Assembly: GCA_963969345.1 (NCBI GenBank)
Contig: OZ017768.1
Coordinates: 5,232,718 to 5,296,717 of the forward strand
Reading direction: 5' to 3'
DNA from: Turbatrix aceti
Taxonomy: Eukaryota > Nematoda > Chromadorea > Rhabditida > Panagrolaimidae
DNA: 64,000 nt
The notes beneath the pieces were generated by a model. That model did not search any database, was not told where the DNA came from, and worked only from the letters and a program-made list of their open reading frames with translations. A program made the translations under genes and the position numbers. Positions 41,557-53,069 of the stretch are shown here, one piece after another; positions within the stretch are counted from its first letter, which is position 1, and each line of letters starts with the position of its first letter.

Positions 41557-44500
41557 ATGGCCTACGCCGTCGGCATGATCGGCGACCCCAGCAGAATCCA
41601 TCGCGCAGAGCAGACGACTTTCCAGGCGTGCCATCGACGGCAGAGCATGGCAGAAGCCATGCTCAATCCGCTCTTCGCCGACGATGACGACAACGGCCTT
41701 GGGGTAAGTCGCCACTGTCCTATCACCGCTTATAAGCGTTGGATGCCTTTTTTTTGGGGGCTAGCACAAAATAAACGCACGTCCATCTGCCCAGGCCACG
41801 AGGCCACCACCACCACCACAACCTTCTTCGGAGGGACATTCGATACCGGTCACACCGCAGCGTGGGGGAACTGGTCTTTGTTTCGTTTGTGGACGAATCA
41901 TTCGGTAGCCACTAGCTACTACCTGGCCGCGTTTACCTCTTTCACACTGCGCACTTGCGTATTATAATATAGAGGCTTTGGAAGCTTCTACGCGGCTTCT
42001 CTTTTTTATAGACTCGGACGACGTTGTAAACAATTTTATGCATTATTATTTTTGCAACAAGGTGCAGAATTGTCTTGTCTTTGGCTTATGGGGCTTACCT
42101 GCCTCCTCGTATGCTTGGTTTTATGACTTTTTCATGTTTCGCGTTTCCGGATGAGGTGATTAAGGGCACTTTCGATTTTTTAAACTGCGAACGGTCTGAA
42201 TTTTGTTGTTCACGACATTTTTTAAACGATTACGTTTTCCAACCAAGCACCTGTAATTCGAACTAGTTTCTAAATATAATATTTTTCTTTTTTGGGGTCA
42301 AGTCACTTTTCCTTTCATTTCTAAACCTTTCCGGTGTTTGCCATGTTTTTTGATCGTTGGCTGCATCCTCTGCCAGGTGAAAAGAATTACCTGACGCATT
42401 TTTTTGCGCGTCAACCCCAAAAATTCATGAATGCATGACATGACCTCTGTCTGTCTAAATCTTTTGCCTCGTGTCACTCCTCTAAGTGACCGTTTATCGT
42501 CTGCTCGTGATTCTTCTTGCGTCACTCCTGTATCCACCTGGCCGGCCCATTGATGCGTTGGTGGTCGACGCGTTGGTGGTCGACGCGTTGGTGGTCGCGT
42601 GCACCTCCACAGGTGATGGCTTCTGCGCAGAGAGTAATAATCGCTTAATCTTCCATCGGGGACGAGGACGGTCTCGAGCGTCGTCGTAAAACCCCGAAAC
42701 CCACCTGGATTACCCGGCGGACGCGTCTTAGGGCAAGCAGACGGCGATCCTTGCAGTCTCGGTGTGGGCGGTGTTGTCGTCGTTCTTCGCTCCTTCTACG
42801 GGGTTGGCAGGCTTTGTTTATAGGGGGCTTATGTACCTACCAAAAAAAAGTGCACTGCTACTGGTTTCGACTCACCTGGCCTGACTCACCTGACTTTTTT
42901 TTCTTTTTTCTTCCAGACGACCTGTCTTTTTTTAGACCAAACAATTTTTTTTATAAATATGAGTATTTCAACATTTTTTACCCGGTGAAATCCAAGTTTT
43001 GGATCAATACCGGGAGTAGGGATAAAAAATGAAAAATAAAATGCGCGATCGCAAAATCGAATGATTTGCAACGGTGTAAAAAAAGCGTCGTGAATGGGCT
43101 TTTTTTCACTCTTTTCGGGATCTTTTGTTACCGGGGCTGTCTCGTCTGATGCCCGTTGCCCTTTGCACGGCGACTGACTGAGCGATGACCTCGCCGGGTG
43201 CTTTTTTGTCCGCTCCGCTCAAGTTGGTCAAAAACTCTTTCTGTACCCCCACGCGGATCTTGTCTCTCTGATCTTGACCTCATCTATTATTGTTCTTTTG
43301 TTTCCAGGTTGAGCAACGGCGGTGGGTATCGACTAGCACGTTTCCCGCCGAGAAAAACCAACCTTCTACCAGCGAGAACGACGACGACGACGCTGACGAC
43401 GAAGCCGACGACGATACATCTTCCCTTGACCGAGGGATGCCGCGCTACGAGCACCGGCACCGCAGCGTGAGCGGCGCCTTCGACGACCTCATCGATGACG
43501 ACGACGACGACGTCATCGAGGACAACAATGAGTGCGTCATCCGCATCTATCCTCCGGAATACTTCTGCGACCGGCAAAATGTGAGTTGCACTGTTTTTTT
43601 CAATTTTTTTTGGGGTGTGGGAGATTGGTCTTCAGCGCGGAGATGAGCCGGTGTTTTTTTCTGCCTGAGGACAGTCCTAGGCCGGCCGGCCCTCAATGAC
43701 GATGGGTACCGGAGTGATGACCCAAGACGACCTCTTGACTCACTAGACAGGCCACTTGTTAACACATTCATTTGCTTCATTAGCGCACTCCTCCGAGCCA
43801 CGATCGGCGGGAAACGCTCCTTTTGTCTTACACAAGGGCTCTCGACGCCCCCTCCTTCACCTGAGGAAGTCGAGAATGACTGACTGTCGCTGATTGACTC
43901 TGTCACCTCGCAACTGTATGTACCTGCATGTGTACCCAGCCAAGGCCGCTTTCCGTCCGCGTCCGTGTAACGAGTTGTCGTACAGCGGGCGAATGAATTT
44001 CTGGTCACGTAGGAACACTTTTTTAGAGTCTCCAGTCCTTGAAAGCAGGCTTCGGGCAATTGTGCGTGTGATGACGGAGATAAAAAAGCTGGATTGTGGG
44101 CCTAAGTACTATTGTTTGTCATTCTTTCTGGATTTCACGGACCGCGCGGAGGCCACAGATTATCTAATTAAATATTTCTGGCCAGTTTTGAAGGGTTTCG
44201 GCATGTTTTCTAATTTTTTTGATTTTTCGATTGGAACTACCATTTTTTTAAGTTTTTTGTTAGCTTACCCAAAAATTTGTGTCACATTTCTTATTTTTTT
44301 TCTTGCATGTTTCCGCATTTTGATGTCTTAGGAGGCTATCTTGTTGTTCAAAACTTTTTTTTATCTTCCGGACACTCTTTTGTTGAACACGAACATCCGA
44401 CAGCTCAGTCAGTCGTCAGCTTTTTTGGATGCATCAACTACCGGCTTAGCGTGATTGTTTTTTGAATTGCAAAAAAAGTAGCAAGCAAGCTCATTTTTGT

Positions 44501-47500
44501 CGCTCGTCTTCTTTGCTTCCTGTAAGCCGAACCCGGGAAGCAGGATGGATCATGGGAGTGAAATGTCTCCGATGAAATCCGATCACTCCTCCCTCCTTGC
44601 GGTATACGCTTTTTTCATCGGACTCAAAAAGTACTTCCTCTCGATAATCCAGCACCGTAGGTAACCTGGTTGTTTTCTGGAGAAGATGCGCGCAGAGCAG
44701 GAAGAAGAAGAAGAAGAAGAAGGAGAAGCTTGGTGAGATGGCCTTTTGCGGTTGCGGTTGCTGCTGCAGAAACAGGTAAAAACTGGACTCGCTCATCGTC
44801 CCCCTGCCCGAGCCCCTGCAGGCACCCCACGGTGGTGGTCGGTTTGGGTGAGCCGAGTATTTTTCATCATCGTCATTCAAAGCGATTACGATGACTATTT
44901 TGAGGTTGATGGGGTCGACGGACAAGAAGAGGCCGATCGGCCGCGGCCGTTGGACGTTTATTATGGTTATTGGTCTTCTTTTTTCTTTCTGCAGACCGCG
45001 ATTGCAGGAATTATTGCAAGACTATGAATGCCTGGACACATTTTTCGGAGGGTGATCCGACCTGAATCATGATTCAAAATTTCTTTGGTTTTCTCTTGTT
45101 TTGCTCGCTCACCTGTGATTTTTTTGTTGTTGTCTTTACCTGAAAAATTTCAAAAATGTACGTTTCTATTTATGTTAGCCAATGTAAAACAATTGCGAAT
45201 TGTGAATTGTGCATTGTGGACAGCTCCCAAAATTTTACACCCCCGGCCGCAAAAATTTATTGTGTTTTAAAAAAGTCACCAGATGCCATGTTTTGGCATG
45301 CGGACGACCACGGCCGCGGCCAGGTGATGTTTTAGTCCGTCTCTGTTGTGAGTAGGGACGACGACGTTTCAGGGGTGCATGAACCGCCGCGGGTGTCGGT
45401 CGGGGCCAGCGGGTGGTCTTGCGGGATGCGATTTGGCGATTAACGCGCTCAAATTAGGCGGATGAGCCGGCGCATTCGTCGCCTGGGGCATCTGGCATGG
45501 CCTCCGGCTGCTCTGGCCTTTTATCGACCAGCTTGCGATATCTTAGTTAATCCCCGGCACTTGGCGGTCATTTTTGTTGTCCAACCAACGATTGGTCATT
45601 TTTTAAAATTTTTTTCATGTCAAATCCGATGCTTTGCCTCAAAAAGCACTTTTGTATGTAATTTTTGGTCTGAAAGAAGATTTATACTGCTCGTTTTCAC
45701 TTTCGCTTTCATTCTGTGAGGTCTACCACCACCTGCAGGCAGCGTGCACCGCTGCGGAATCCAGTTAAAGAACGCCGCAAATTCTCGCCCGTGTTTATCC
45801 CCGCTGGCAGACAACAGGTCATGACCCACCGCGGCGCACCGCCACTTTTCTCTTTTTTTCCTTTCAATTGCGTATGTCTTTGAGGAAGGAAAGTCAATAA
45901 TCGGCGCGCATAAGTCACATTTTTTATAATCATCTGCACCGCGATTTGGCTGGCTCATGACGAATCGGGGCTCTGCGGCGACGGATGCGGGGGGCGTGTA
46001 TAACGAGTTCACTTAGGCGCTGTCCTGCCACACTGCCCTTCACCGCGATCAAAGTTGTTAATGGACTCTGGTTTCTTAAAAGAATTCACAATCCGTCATC
46101 TGGCCGGCCTAGATTTATTTTTTAGGACCCCTGACATTTTTTTGTTTCCTGTTTTTTTGAAGAGGATATTTTTTGCGATAGAATGCAAAATTTATGGACT
46201 GTAAAATATTTTCCATTTCTCTTTTTAAATAATATTTTTCTTTAAACTTGTGTCCTTTAAAATAAATAAATCTTTTCGCACTTGTTCTCTATTTTTTTCG
46301 AAAGTACAGGTAGACAGGTAGAAAACAAAGACAGGATGACGACGACCAGGATTACGATTTTTTTGATGAGTTGAGCTCAAGACAATGGAACCATGTCGTA
46401 AACATACACGGACGGGGATATGTCGTTGAACTTTGTGCAACAAGGCGAAAGGAGGAATCAGAATTGTTGTCAAGTGCTTGGTGCGCGCGAAATTGTGTAC
46501 ATGTGCCTCCTTGTGGATTCTCGAGTGTTCCGTCGTCGACCGGCCAACCGACCGGACAGCGACGGTGTCAAGTAGCTGATCTCACGTTGTTGACGGGATT
46601 TCGGAGATTTTTTCCGACGTCAATAATTACATGTTTTCTGCCCCACTCGCTTCCGTGATTTCTGTTTTCGAAAATTCAATGGTGTTTTTCTTTTCTTCTT
46701 TTTTCCTTTATCAAATTTTTTTGTGAAAACATTCTTTAGAAATTTACGTTTCTTCTGGTTGTTTTCATCGTTTTCATCAAATCCTATCCTGTCTGGCCAA
46801 AAAGGTATCGTTTTTTTTGTTCTCGAACAAAAAAAGCGCAGATCCAAACCCCTTCGCTTGCAGGGTGCTGCTCTTACTTGTCTGCAAAAAAAAGCAAGCA
46901 AATCGCGTGTATCTCGATGCTGACGTCTCCGATCCTCGTAGACAGCTTCGAGTCACTCATCAGCGAACTTTCAAGTTCTCTTTTGTTGCTCAAACATTGT
47001 TTTTGAGACGTGTATTTGGTTGAGTGTTGTCGACGTCGTTTTTTTGCTTTCGAAGTAGGAAAAGCAGATGATGGTGTAGTTTCACGTGTGTGTACTGCAC
47101 TTGTGACGCTTCCTTCCGGGTAACAAGCTCGTGCTTGCTTTTTGTTTCGCTCGTTTTTGAACTTACTCAATTGTCTATGATCTTCTCAGTTTTTTTCGGT
47201 TTTGAAGGATTTGACGTAGTTCAAATTCGTTTTCTTGAGTTTTTTTTTGAAAATTTTAGCGCCATTGATAATTTTTGTGCCAATGTGCCAAGGAATACGG
47301 TTGATTAATTGGTATACGGTGTTTTGAATTCGATAAATTTTGATCCCATTGTTCTACGATTTTTGGTCGGCGACAGTGTTAGTTTTTCGGTTACATAAAA
47401 CTCTGTTTTGTTTTTGCACCTTTGCCGCGCCCTACGTACAAAGATCTCAAGGGGTTCTCACGTTTTGTGTCTTTGTTGACACAATTGCCCCTGCAAGCTT

Positions 47501-50500
47501 GCAATCAGGACACTTGGTAAATCTTGTAAATTGCAAGCGGTCTCTGATTTTATTTTTTCTCATAAATACACATGTATGTGAACTTTTTTGAGTTCACACC
47601 GCGGTGCCACCGTTATCAGATTTATCTAGTAGCCAGACGTCTCCTAAGCCCCTGATCATGATCATGATATTTTTTTTTTAGGTTTACGTGAACGACAACG
47701 GCCCTTATCACCCGAACACAGCCTCATCGGTGTATCACTACGCCCCTCGCCAGCACCACCACTCGCATCAGCAGCCCTCGACGACGCTCGGGCGCTCGCC
47801 CTCCTACCACAACGTGACAATGCTCCGTCGCCGAACGGCAGCTACCGATCGTCTCCGTGACCGGCCTAACGGCGGACTTTACCAGTACTACGACGTAGGT
47901 TATTGGGTGGTGTAGCTGTGTTTTAATCAGTCCTGATGATGATGACAGGCCCCCGCTTGTCTTCTTGACTGGGCTGGAGTGTTGTCACTCGGGCCGGGGG
48001 CCTGAAGGGTGCTTGACTCGGCTCTGCGCGACATGAAGCCACTCGATGAATAAGGCCAGAACGGCTAAAGTCGTCCTCTGCTCGAGCACCTCGCGCACAA
48101 AAAATCCCCCCCAAAGTGTGATCCCGGAGGAAAAGTCCATGTTGTTGTTCAACATGGCTTTTTCGGGTGGAGGGTCTTTTCTGTTTTACAGCGAACGCCT
48201 ACTTACTTAATTTGTCAAGCACACATCAGTTTGGAGCTTTTGTAGGTAGTCCGCTGGTTTCCCCTTCCGAAGTCCTCCGCGGAGGTTGTAATTTTTAATT
48301 TGTAATTTTGTTCGTTTGAGGACTTTTGTCTTTCTTTGTTTTGCTTTGCTTTGTGTTTTTAGCACGCGCAGTACTGTTTTGAAGGCTTGGCACTGTTTTT
48401 ATATACTTGTTTTGGTCTTTTTTGTTACTGGATTTTGATTGTTTGCCGAACAGTAATTTTTTTGGAACTTTTGTTGTTTTTTTTTTCGGTCAGAAAACCA
48501 ATTTTTTGTTATTTTTAAACGCGAACTTCTTTTCTCAGAGTTCGCGTAAATCAACGTTATGCAATTTTCAAACAACCAGGACCAACTTAAAAATTTGATC
48601 ACATTCATCCCTGCTTAAAAATTTGATCCGGATGTTTTCCCCCGCAGTCAAGTTGTTACCTGATCAGTAAGCTCCTCTCCCAGATCCAATTTTCCTCTTT
48701 GATCAAGCCGTAATTTTGCAACTCTGGGGTGGGCGGCGATGTCATCGAGGTCCGCAACCGCGGTTGATGTGAGGGTGGAAGGAGCTAGCTGTTCAAAGCC
48801 GACCGCCGCAAACCACGCTGCTTTCTTTCTACGTGCTGCTCATCAACGTCATCTTCGCCGCTTTGAGATGCATGCAATCGATGGGATGGATGGCTGAATC
48901 GGGTTCCAGGCAGGCACCCAGTAGTGATAATCACCCACATTCGCGTGTTTGTTTCTCTTCTGCTGAATGCTGAATGTTGAATGCTGAATTGCGCAAGCAC
49001 GCGCTCTCCGCGCCGCCTCTGTCACGGGCGCTGCTCAGAGAGCTCAGCTCACATCAATTGGGTGTTTTTTTTTTCACCACAGCCCGGCAGTGGTCATCAG
49101 TCACCGGACAATCAGCAGCAGCGTTGATTTATCTAAAACAAATGATGAAAAAGCGTCTGCGTGAGAAACTCGAATGTTTGATTGATTTGCCGTTGCGCGT
49201 TTTTTTGTGATTTTTGTTTCTTTTTCTTTTCCTTGTCTTTTTCTTCTGCAACAAATTGCTGGCTGTATTTTTGGATTTTTGGCATGTTTTGGCCTCTGCA
49301 ACCAAAACATAATAATTTTTTCCGCTCCCGAACAAAGAAGGTCTGAATTTGGCACTTTTTCAAAAATTTGACGGTGCTTTCTTTCTTTTTTCATTCCGGT
49401 TGGTCTGCTTTGAATGGCACGTGCACGGTGACAAATGCTATAAAAAGGTTGCCGCAATTTAGTTTTTTTAGTTTTTTTTTGTTTTTTAAGCTAGCGCAAG
49501 CAAAAAAATTTGTCATTTACCTGTAAAAATTTTAATTTGTATGAATTTCTTCGATGTTTACCTGTTTTTCCTGCGTGGGAGCAAACCTGGAGTGGTTGTA
49601 CTTACAATGTACATTCTTTGTCCGAGTCCGAGCTTTGCACTTCTCGAAAACCTTTTCAAACTTGCATTATTTGTTTTTTTGGGAATTTGATAGCGTCGGC
49701 GCTGGCTTCCAGACTGAAAATTACGTTCGTTCGTTATTTTCAGCCAGTAATCGAGTGGCGACACGACGGCTACGGCCCACGGCACGTCGAAAACCACTAC
49801 CACAAGCCCCTCGACGACGAACCAACGACGATGACGGCGCCTGTACCCGAGCCGGCGCCTCGCAAGCTCTGGATGCGGGCCAAGAGCCATCACAACGCGA
49901 AGGAGCGCCGTAGCAGGTCTCAGCCCCAGCACCACCAGGTCCTCCAGCCCACCCACCTGCCGCAGCGCTTCTTCGAGTCCCGCGAACACCCCGCGACCCA
50001 CGATGCCGCTGAACGATACTCGATTGACAGCGAAACGACCTCTTCCAACGACAGTGGCATCCGTTCTTCGACGCACAGCACCGGATCGTCTTCCGTGAGC
50101 CAGGCTGCTGGTCCCGACGAGTTGCTTGTTGTTGAGGCCGTCTGGGACCACGTCGCAATGCTCTCCGACGAGCTCCCCTTTGCCCAGGGAGACCTAATCA
50201 CAGTCGTGGATTCTACGTCCAATTCTGGGCTCTGGTACGGCATGTGCAGGGACCGCTCGGGATGGTTTCCGGCTTCCTACGTCCGGCTGCGTGCTGACGA
50301 AGCCCCCGCGCCGTCGACGGCCAACGCGCTGTCCGACGAGGAATTCCCACCCGCTGTCAGGTATCAGAGGAGGCGTGTGGTTGAGGAACTCATCGAGACC
50401 GAGCGCGATTATGTCAAACTCCTCGACGACCTCGTCCACGGCTTCATGGAGCAGTGCGCGAGGCGGAAGGAGATGTTCACTGCCGAGCAGGTCGAGCACA

Positions 50501-51750
50501 TCTTTGGCAACATCGCTGCCATCGCTGTGCTTCATGGAAAGTTTCTGAGGGAGCTCGAGGCCGCTGTAGACAAACAGGCGCCTGAAAACTCGCTTGTCGC
50601 CAACGCTTTTCTCAAAAACGTGAGTTAGGCTTTTTTTGTTGATTGCGGCGTTTAAACGGGATTGATTATCTTCAGAGCCGCGCATTTTCCATCTACACAG
50701 AGTACTGCAACAACCGGCCGGTGAGCTGCGCGGAGCTGTCCAATGTCGAGAAAATGTCCCAGTACCGGCACTTCTTCGAGGCCTGCCGGCTGCTCCGGGG
50801 CATGTCCAAGCTGACACTCGAAGGCTTCCTGCTGACTCCCGTGCAGCGCATCTGCCGGTACCCGCTGCAGCTGCACGAGCTGCTCAAGGCGACACCTAAG
50901 AACCACATCGATCGACTCCCGCTTGAACAGGCGCATCGGACGATGCGCGCCGTCGCCGCGCACATTAATGACGCCAAGCGCCGCATCGACGCCGTCCAGA
51001 AGATCATGCTCTGGCAGCGAAATGTGCACGGCTTTCGGGGCCCTGACATTGTCGAGAACAACCACCGGACGCTCATCAGCGGCGAGCTCTACTGCCGGGC
51101 GCTTGTGAAGCAGAAGAACGTGCAGTGGTCCAAACCCGTCCAAGTCTACCTCTTTGATCAGTCTATCGTGCTCTGCAAGCGGGATGTCCTCAAGAAAAAT
51201 TCTCTCGTTTTTAAAGAACGCATGTCACTTCAGACCACCTCGGTCATGGATCTCCACGACGGCAAAGGTAAATTTTTTTACGATCGTTTGTTTTGTGATT
51301 TCATCGGTCGTGGGAAGTTCTTTCCGATCAGGCCTTACGACCCGAAAAATAACGCGCTCATCAATGGGTCGTAAAGAAGCGTGAAATCGCTATGGGGCAC
51401 GCTTTTTTGCCGGGGGAAATGAAATCGCAGGGAGGCCGTAAATCATGATTTTTACGAGGTACGCATAAAATCACGCATGTACGCGGGCGCAGATTTCATT
51501 TGAATTCAATTGCGGCGAAGAAATAAGCAAGTCATCAATATTTATTTCTAAAATCGTATTTTTCTTTTCAGAACCATCGACGGGGATCTCCGTGAAAAAC
51601 AGCTTCAAGCTATCGGGTCCGGTTCGGGAGTACGTCTTCACCTGCCCCGATCCCGCGACCAAGGGCATCTGGCTCGACGCGCTCCGCAACAGACCCCGAC
51701 CTGCTCCACCCACAGATGCCGAAAAGAGACTCGCCCTTGTCACTCTCTGA
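41557..51750 (+). CDS. SH3-DH-PH Rho guanine nucleotide exchange factor, collybistin/Asef type
   Basis: Six exons (41557-41703, 43308-43580, 47682-47894, 49744-50619, 50676-51267, 51572-51750) give 759 residues. The first three exons encode a poorly structured N-terminus with an acidic run (DDDDADDEADDD) and His-rich patches. Exon 4 carries an SH3 domain (about residues 338-395: VEAVWDHVAML, then GDLITVVDS and GWFPASYVRL) and the start of the DH domain (VEELIETERDYVKLLDDL). Exon 5 completes DH (HFFEACRLLRGM, GFLLTPVQRICRYPLQLHEL) and begins PH (YLFDQSIVLCKRDVL). Exon 6 ends PH (SVKNSFKLSG). The layout and spacing match ARHGEF9/ARHGEF4, which activate Cdc42/Rac. The protein stops 15-20 residues after the PH domain, so long C-terminal tails of vertebrate members are missing. 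Introns of 1.6, 4.1 and 1.8 kb leave room for alternative promoters. AATAAA lies near 51841. Confidence 0.9.
42555..42599. repeat. 15-bp tandem repeat, three copies
   Basis: GCGTTGGTGGTCGAC is repeated three times, the last copy ending CGCG instead of CGAC, in intron 1 of the RhoGEF gene. Each copy junction makes a GTCGACGCG step. Confidence 0.85.
43581..47681. other. 4.1-kb intron of the RhoGEF gene
   Basis: By far the longest intron in the window. It has a GAAGAAGAAG run near 44700-44730, several GC-rich islands and no MITE-like copy that I can recognise. It may contain enhancers or an alternative first exon; no candidate exon stood out. Confidence 0.5.
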
Positions 51751-52155
51751 CACTGCCTCCCAGCAATGCCTTCCTTCCTTCCTTCGTCCACCTGTACAAC
51801 GTTTTCCGCTTTAGTAGCCGTTTGGTGACGTCACCGAGTATAATAAATTGTATTATTGAACAAATTGGATTTTTTTAAATACATATTTAAAAAAAAAATT
51901 GCAAAAAAAAAAGTTTTTCTACGGTAAAGCGAGCATAATACGGTAGTGCCGTTCTCAGCAGAATCGTACATTTTCCGCTGAGAACGGCGAAACGGTTCAA
52001 TCTAAAAGTCTGACACGTTCCCATCCAACAGGCAAATGTAAATTTCGCGGGTGACTAGGATAAAAGGGTTCCCCAAAGCATTTTGACCCATAGCGTTCTG
52101 CCGGGAGCGTTTTCGTGGCTTGGTTTCTTTCGTTCGTTCGTCTCAGCTTCTTTTC
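51751..52155. other. Intergenic before the small Gly-rich gene
   Basis: It has the RhoGEF polyadenylation signal near 51841, a poly-A stretch at about 51890-51910, an imperfect inverted pair (GCCGTTCTCAGC at about 51949 and GCTGAGAACGGC at about 51976), and a TATA-like GATAAAAGG near 52060 upstream of the next ATG. Confidence 0.5.
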
Positions 52156-52410
52156 ATGGGTGATCGCTCTGCTTACATGAGCCCCGGCGGTGCCTATCAG
52201 GCACCGAGTGCCGGTGGCTACGCCGGTGGAAGTGGTGGATACCAGCGCGAAGACTACTTCAGCGGTGGAAACGGCGGTGTTAACGATACGGCAACCGGCG
52301 CGAGCTTTGATTCCATCGCCGGCGGCGGAGGCGGTGGCGGCGGCGGCGGTGGCGGAGGTGGCGGTGGCAAGCCGCGCACTGACGTCTCGTGCTACCTTGG
52401 ACCGAAATAA
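52156..52410 (+). CDS. Small Gly-rich protein (84 residues)
   Basis: A single exon begins MGDRSAYMSPGGAYQAPSAG. It continues with Gly/Tyr-rich and Asn-containing sequence, has a run of 16 Gly, and ends KPRTDVSCYLGPK. There is no signal peptide, and a single Cys near the C-terminus. A typical start context (TTTTCATGGG), a TATA-like box about 95 bases upstream and codon use like the neighbours make it a real gene candidate. An intron may follow the stop in the 3' UTR (GTGAGAAAC ... TTTTAG, 52412-52460). Function unknown; Gly-rich small proteins occur among RNA-binding, cuticle and stress proteins, but there is no diagnostic motif. Confidence 0.6.
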   Translation: MGDRSAYMSPGGAYQAPSAGGYAGGSGGYQREDYFSGGNGGVNDTATGASFDSIAGGGGGGGGGGGGGGGGKPRTDVSCYLGPK

Positions 52411-53069
52411 GGTGAGAAACTTGGATTTGTTGAATTTTGAGCGGATGAATTTGGTTTTAGGTCTCATTCTGACATGGAAGGTTCAAACATCGTCGCGTCT
52501 TCGTCTTCACTTGTCTGGTAAAAACTAGCAGATCTAATAAATGAATGAGAAGTAAGTAGACTTGCGGAGGCCGGAGGGGTGCAAATTTTTCTCGGAGCTG
52601 TAAAAAGAGACATTTTGAAACTTTTTTTATCGATCTTGTAACACTGATCCCAATGTTTTTTTTTCATGTGGCTAATAAACATCGCTCGACTGCACATACA
52701 CTGTTGCTAGCTGCCAGATGATTCTGACAACCTATGTTATTGCATTTCACTCACTCGTGCTCGTGCTCGTGTCCGTGTGTTCGTTCATATAAAATGTGTT
52801 TTCACACAAGACCCAATCTTGTAAGGGAGGTCATAATTCACAGTGATTAGTTGCCTGATGAAGTGACAACAGCGTTCATACGACGACGTGTACTACCCAC
52901 AAGAGAAACAACTGGTGGCTAGCACAACAACACAACTGCGCTAGCTGCCACAGCCAGCCACTGTTACACGGTCGAGGCCGCGGCCGTGGCCGCCGAGCGG
53001 TGTCATCTCGTCACCAGGCAGTCAACCGCGCCGCCGCCATTTCGCTGTCACTCGTCGTGTTTACTCAGC
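52411..53069. other. Intergenic between the Gly-rich gene and carboxypeptidase II
   Basis: It contains AATAAA near 52537 and 52674. The part from about 52960 to 53069 is GC-rich (GGCCGCGGCCGTGGCCGCC) and is presumably the promoter or 5' UTR of the next gene. No exon is supported. Confidence 0.5.

Noticed and set aside
43287..43577. Val-rich minus-strand frame opposite the second RhoGEF exon
   Set aside because: It mirrors the Asp/Glu-rich coding run on the plus strand (GAC read backward gives GTC, Val).
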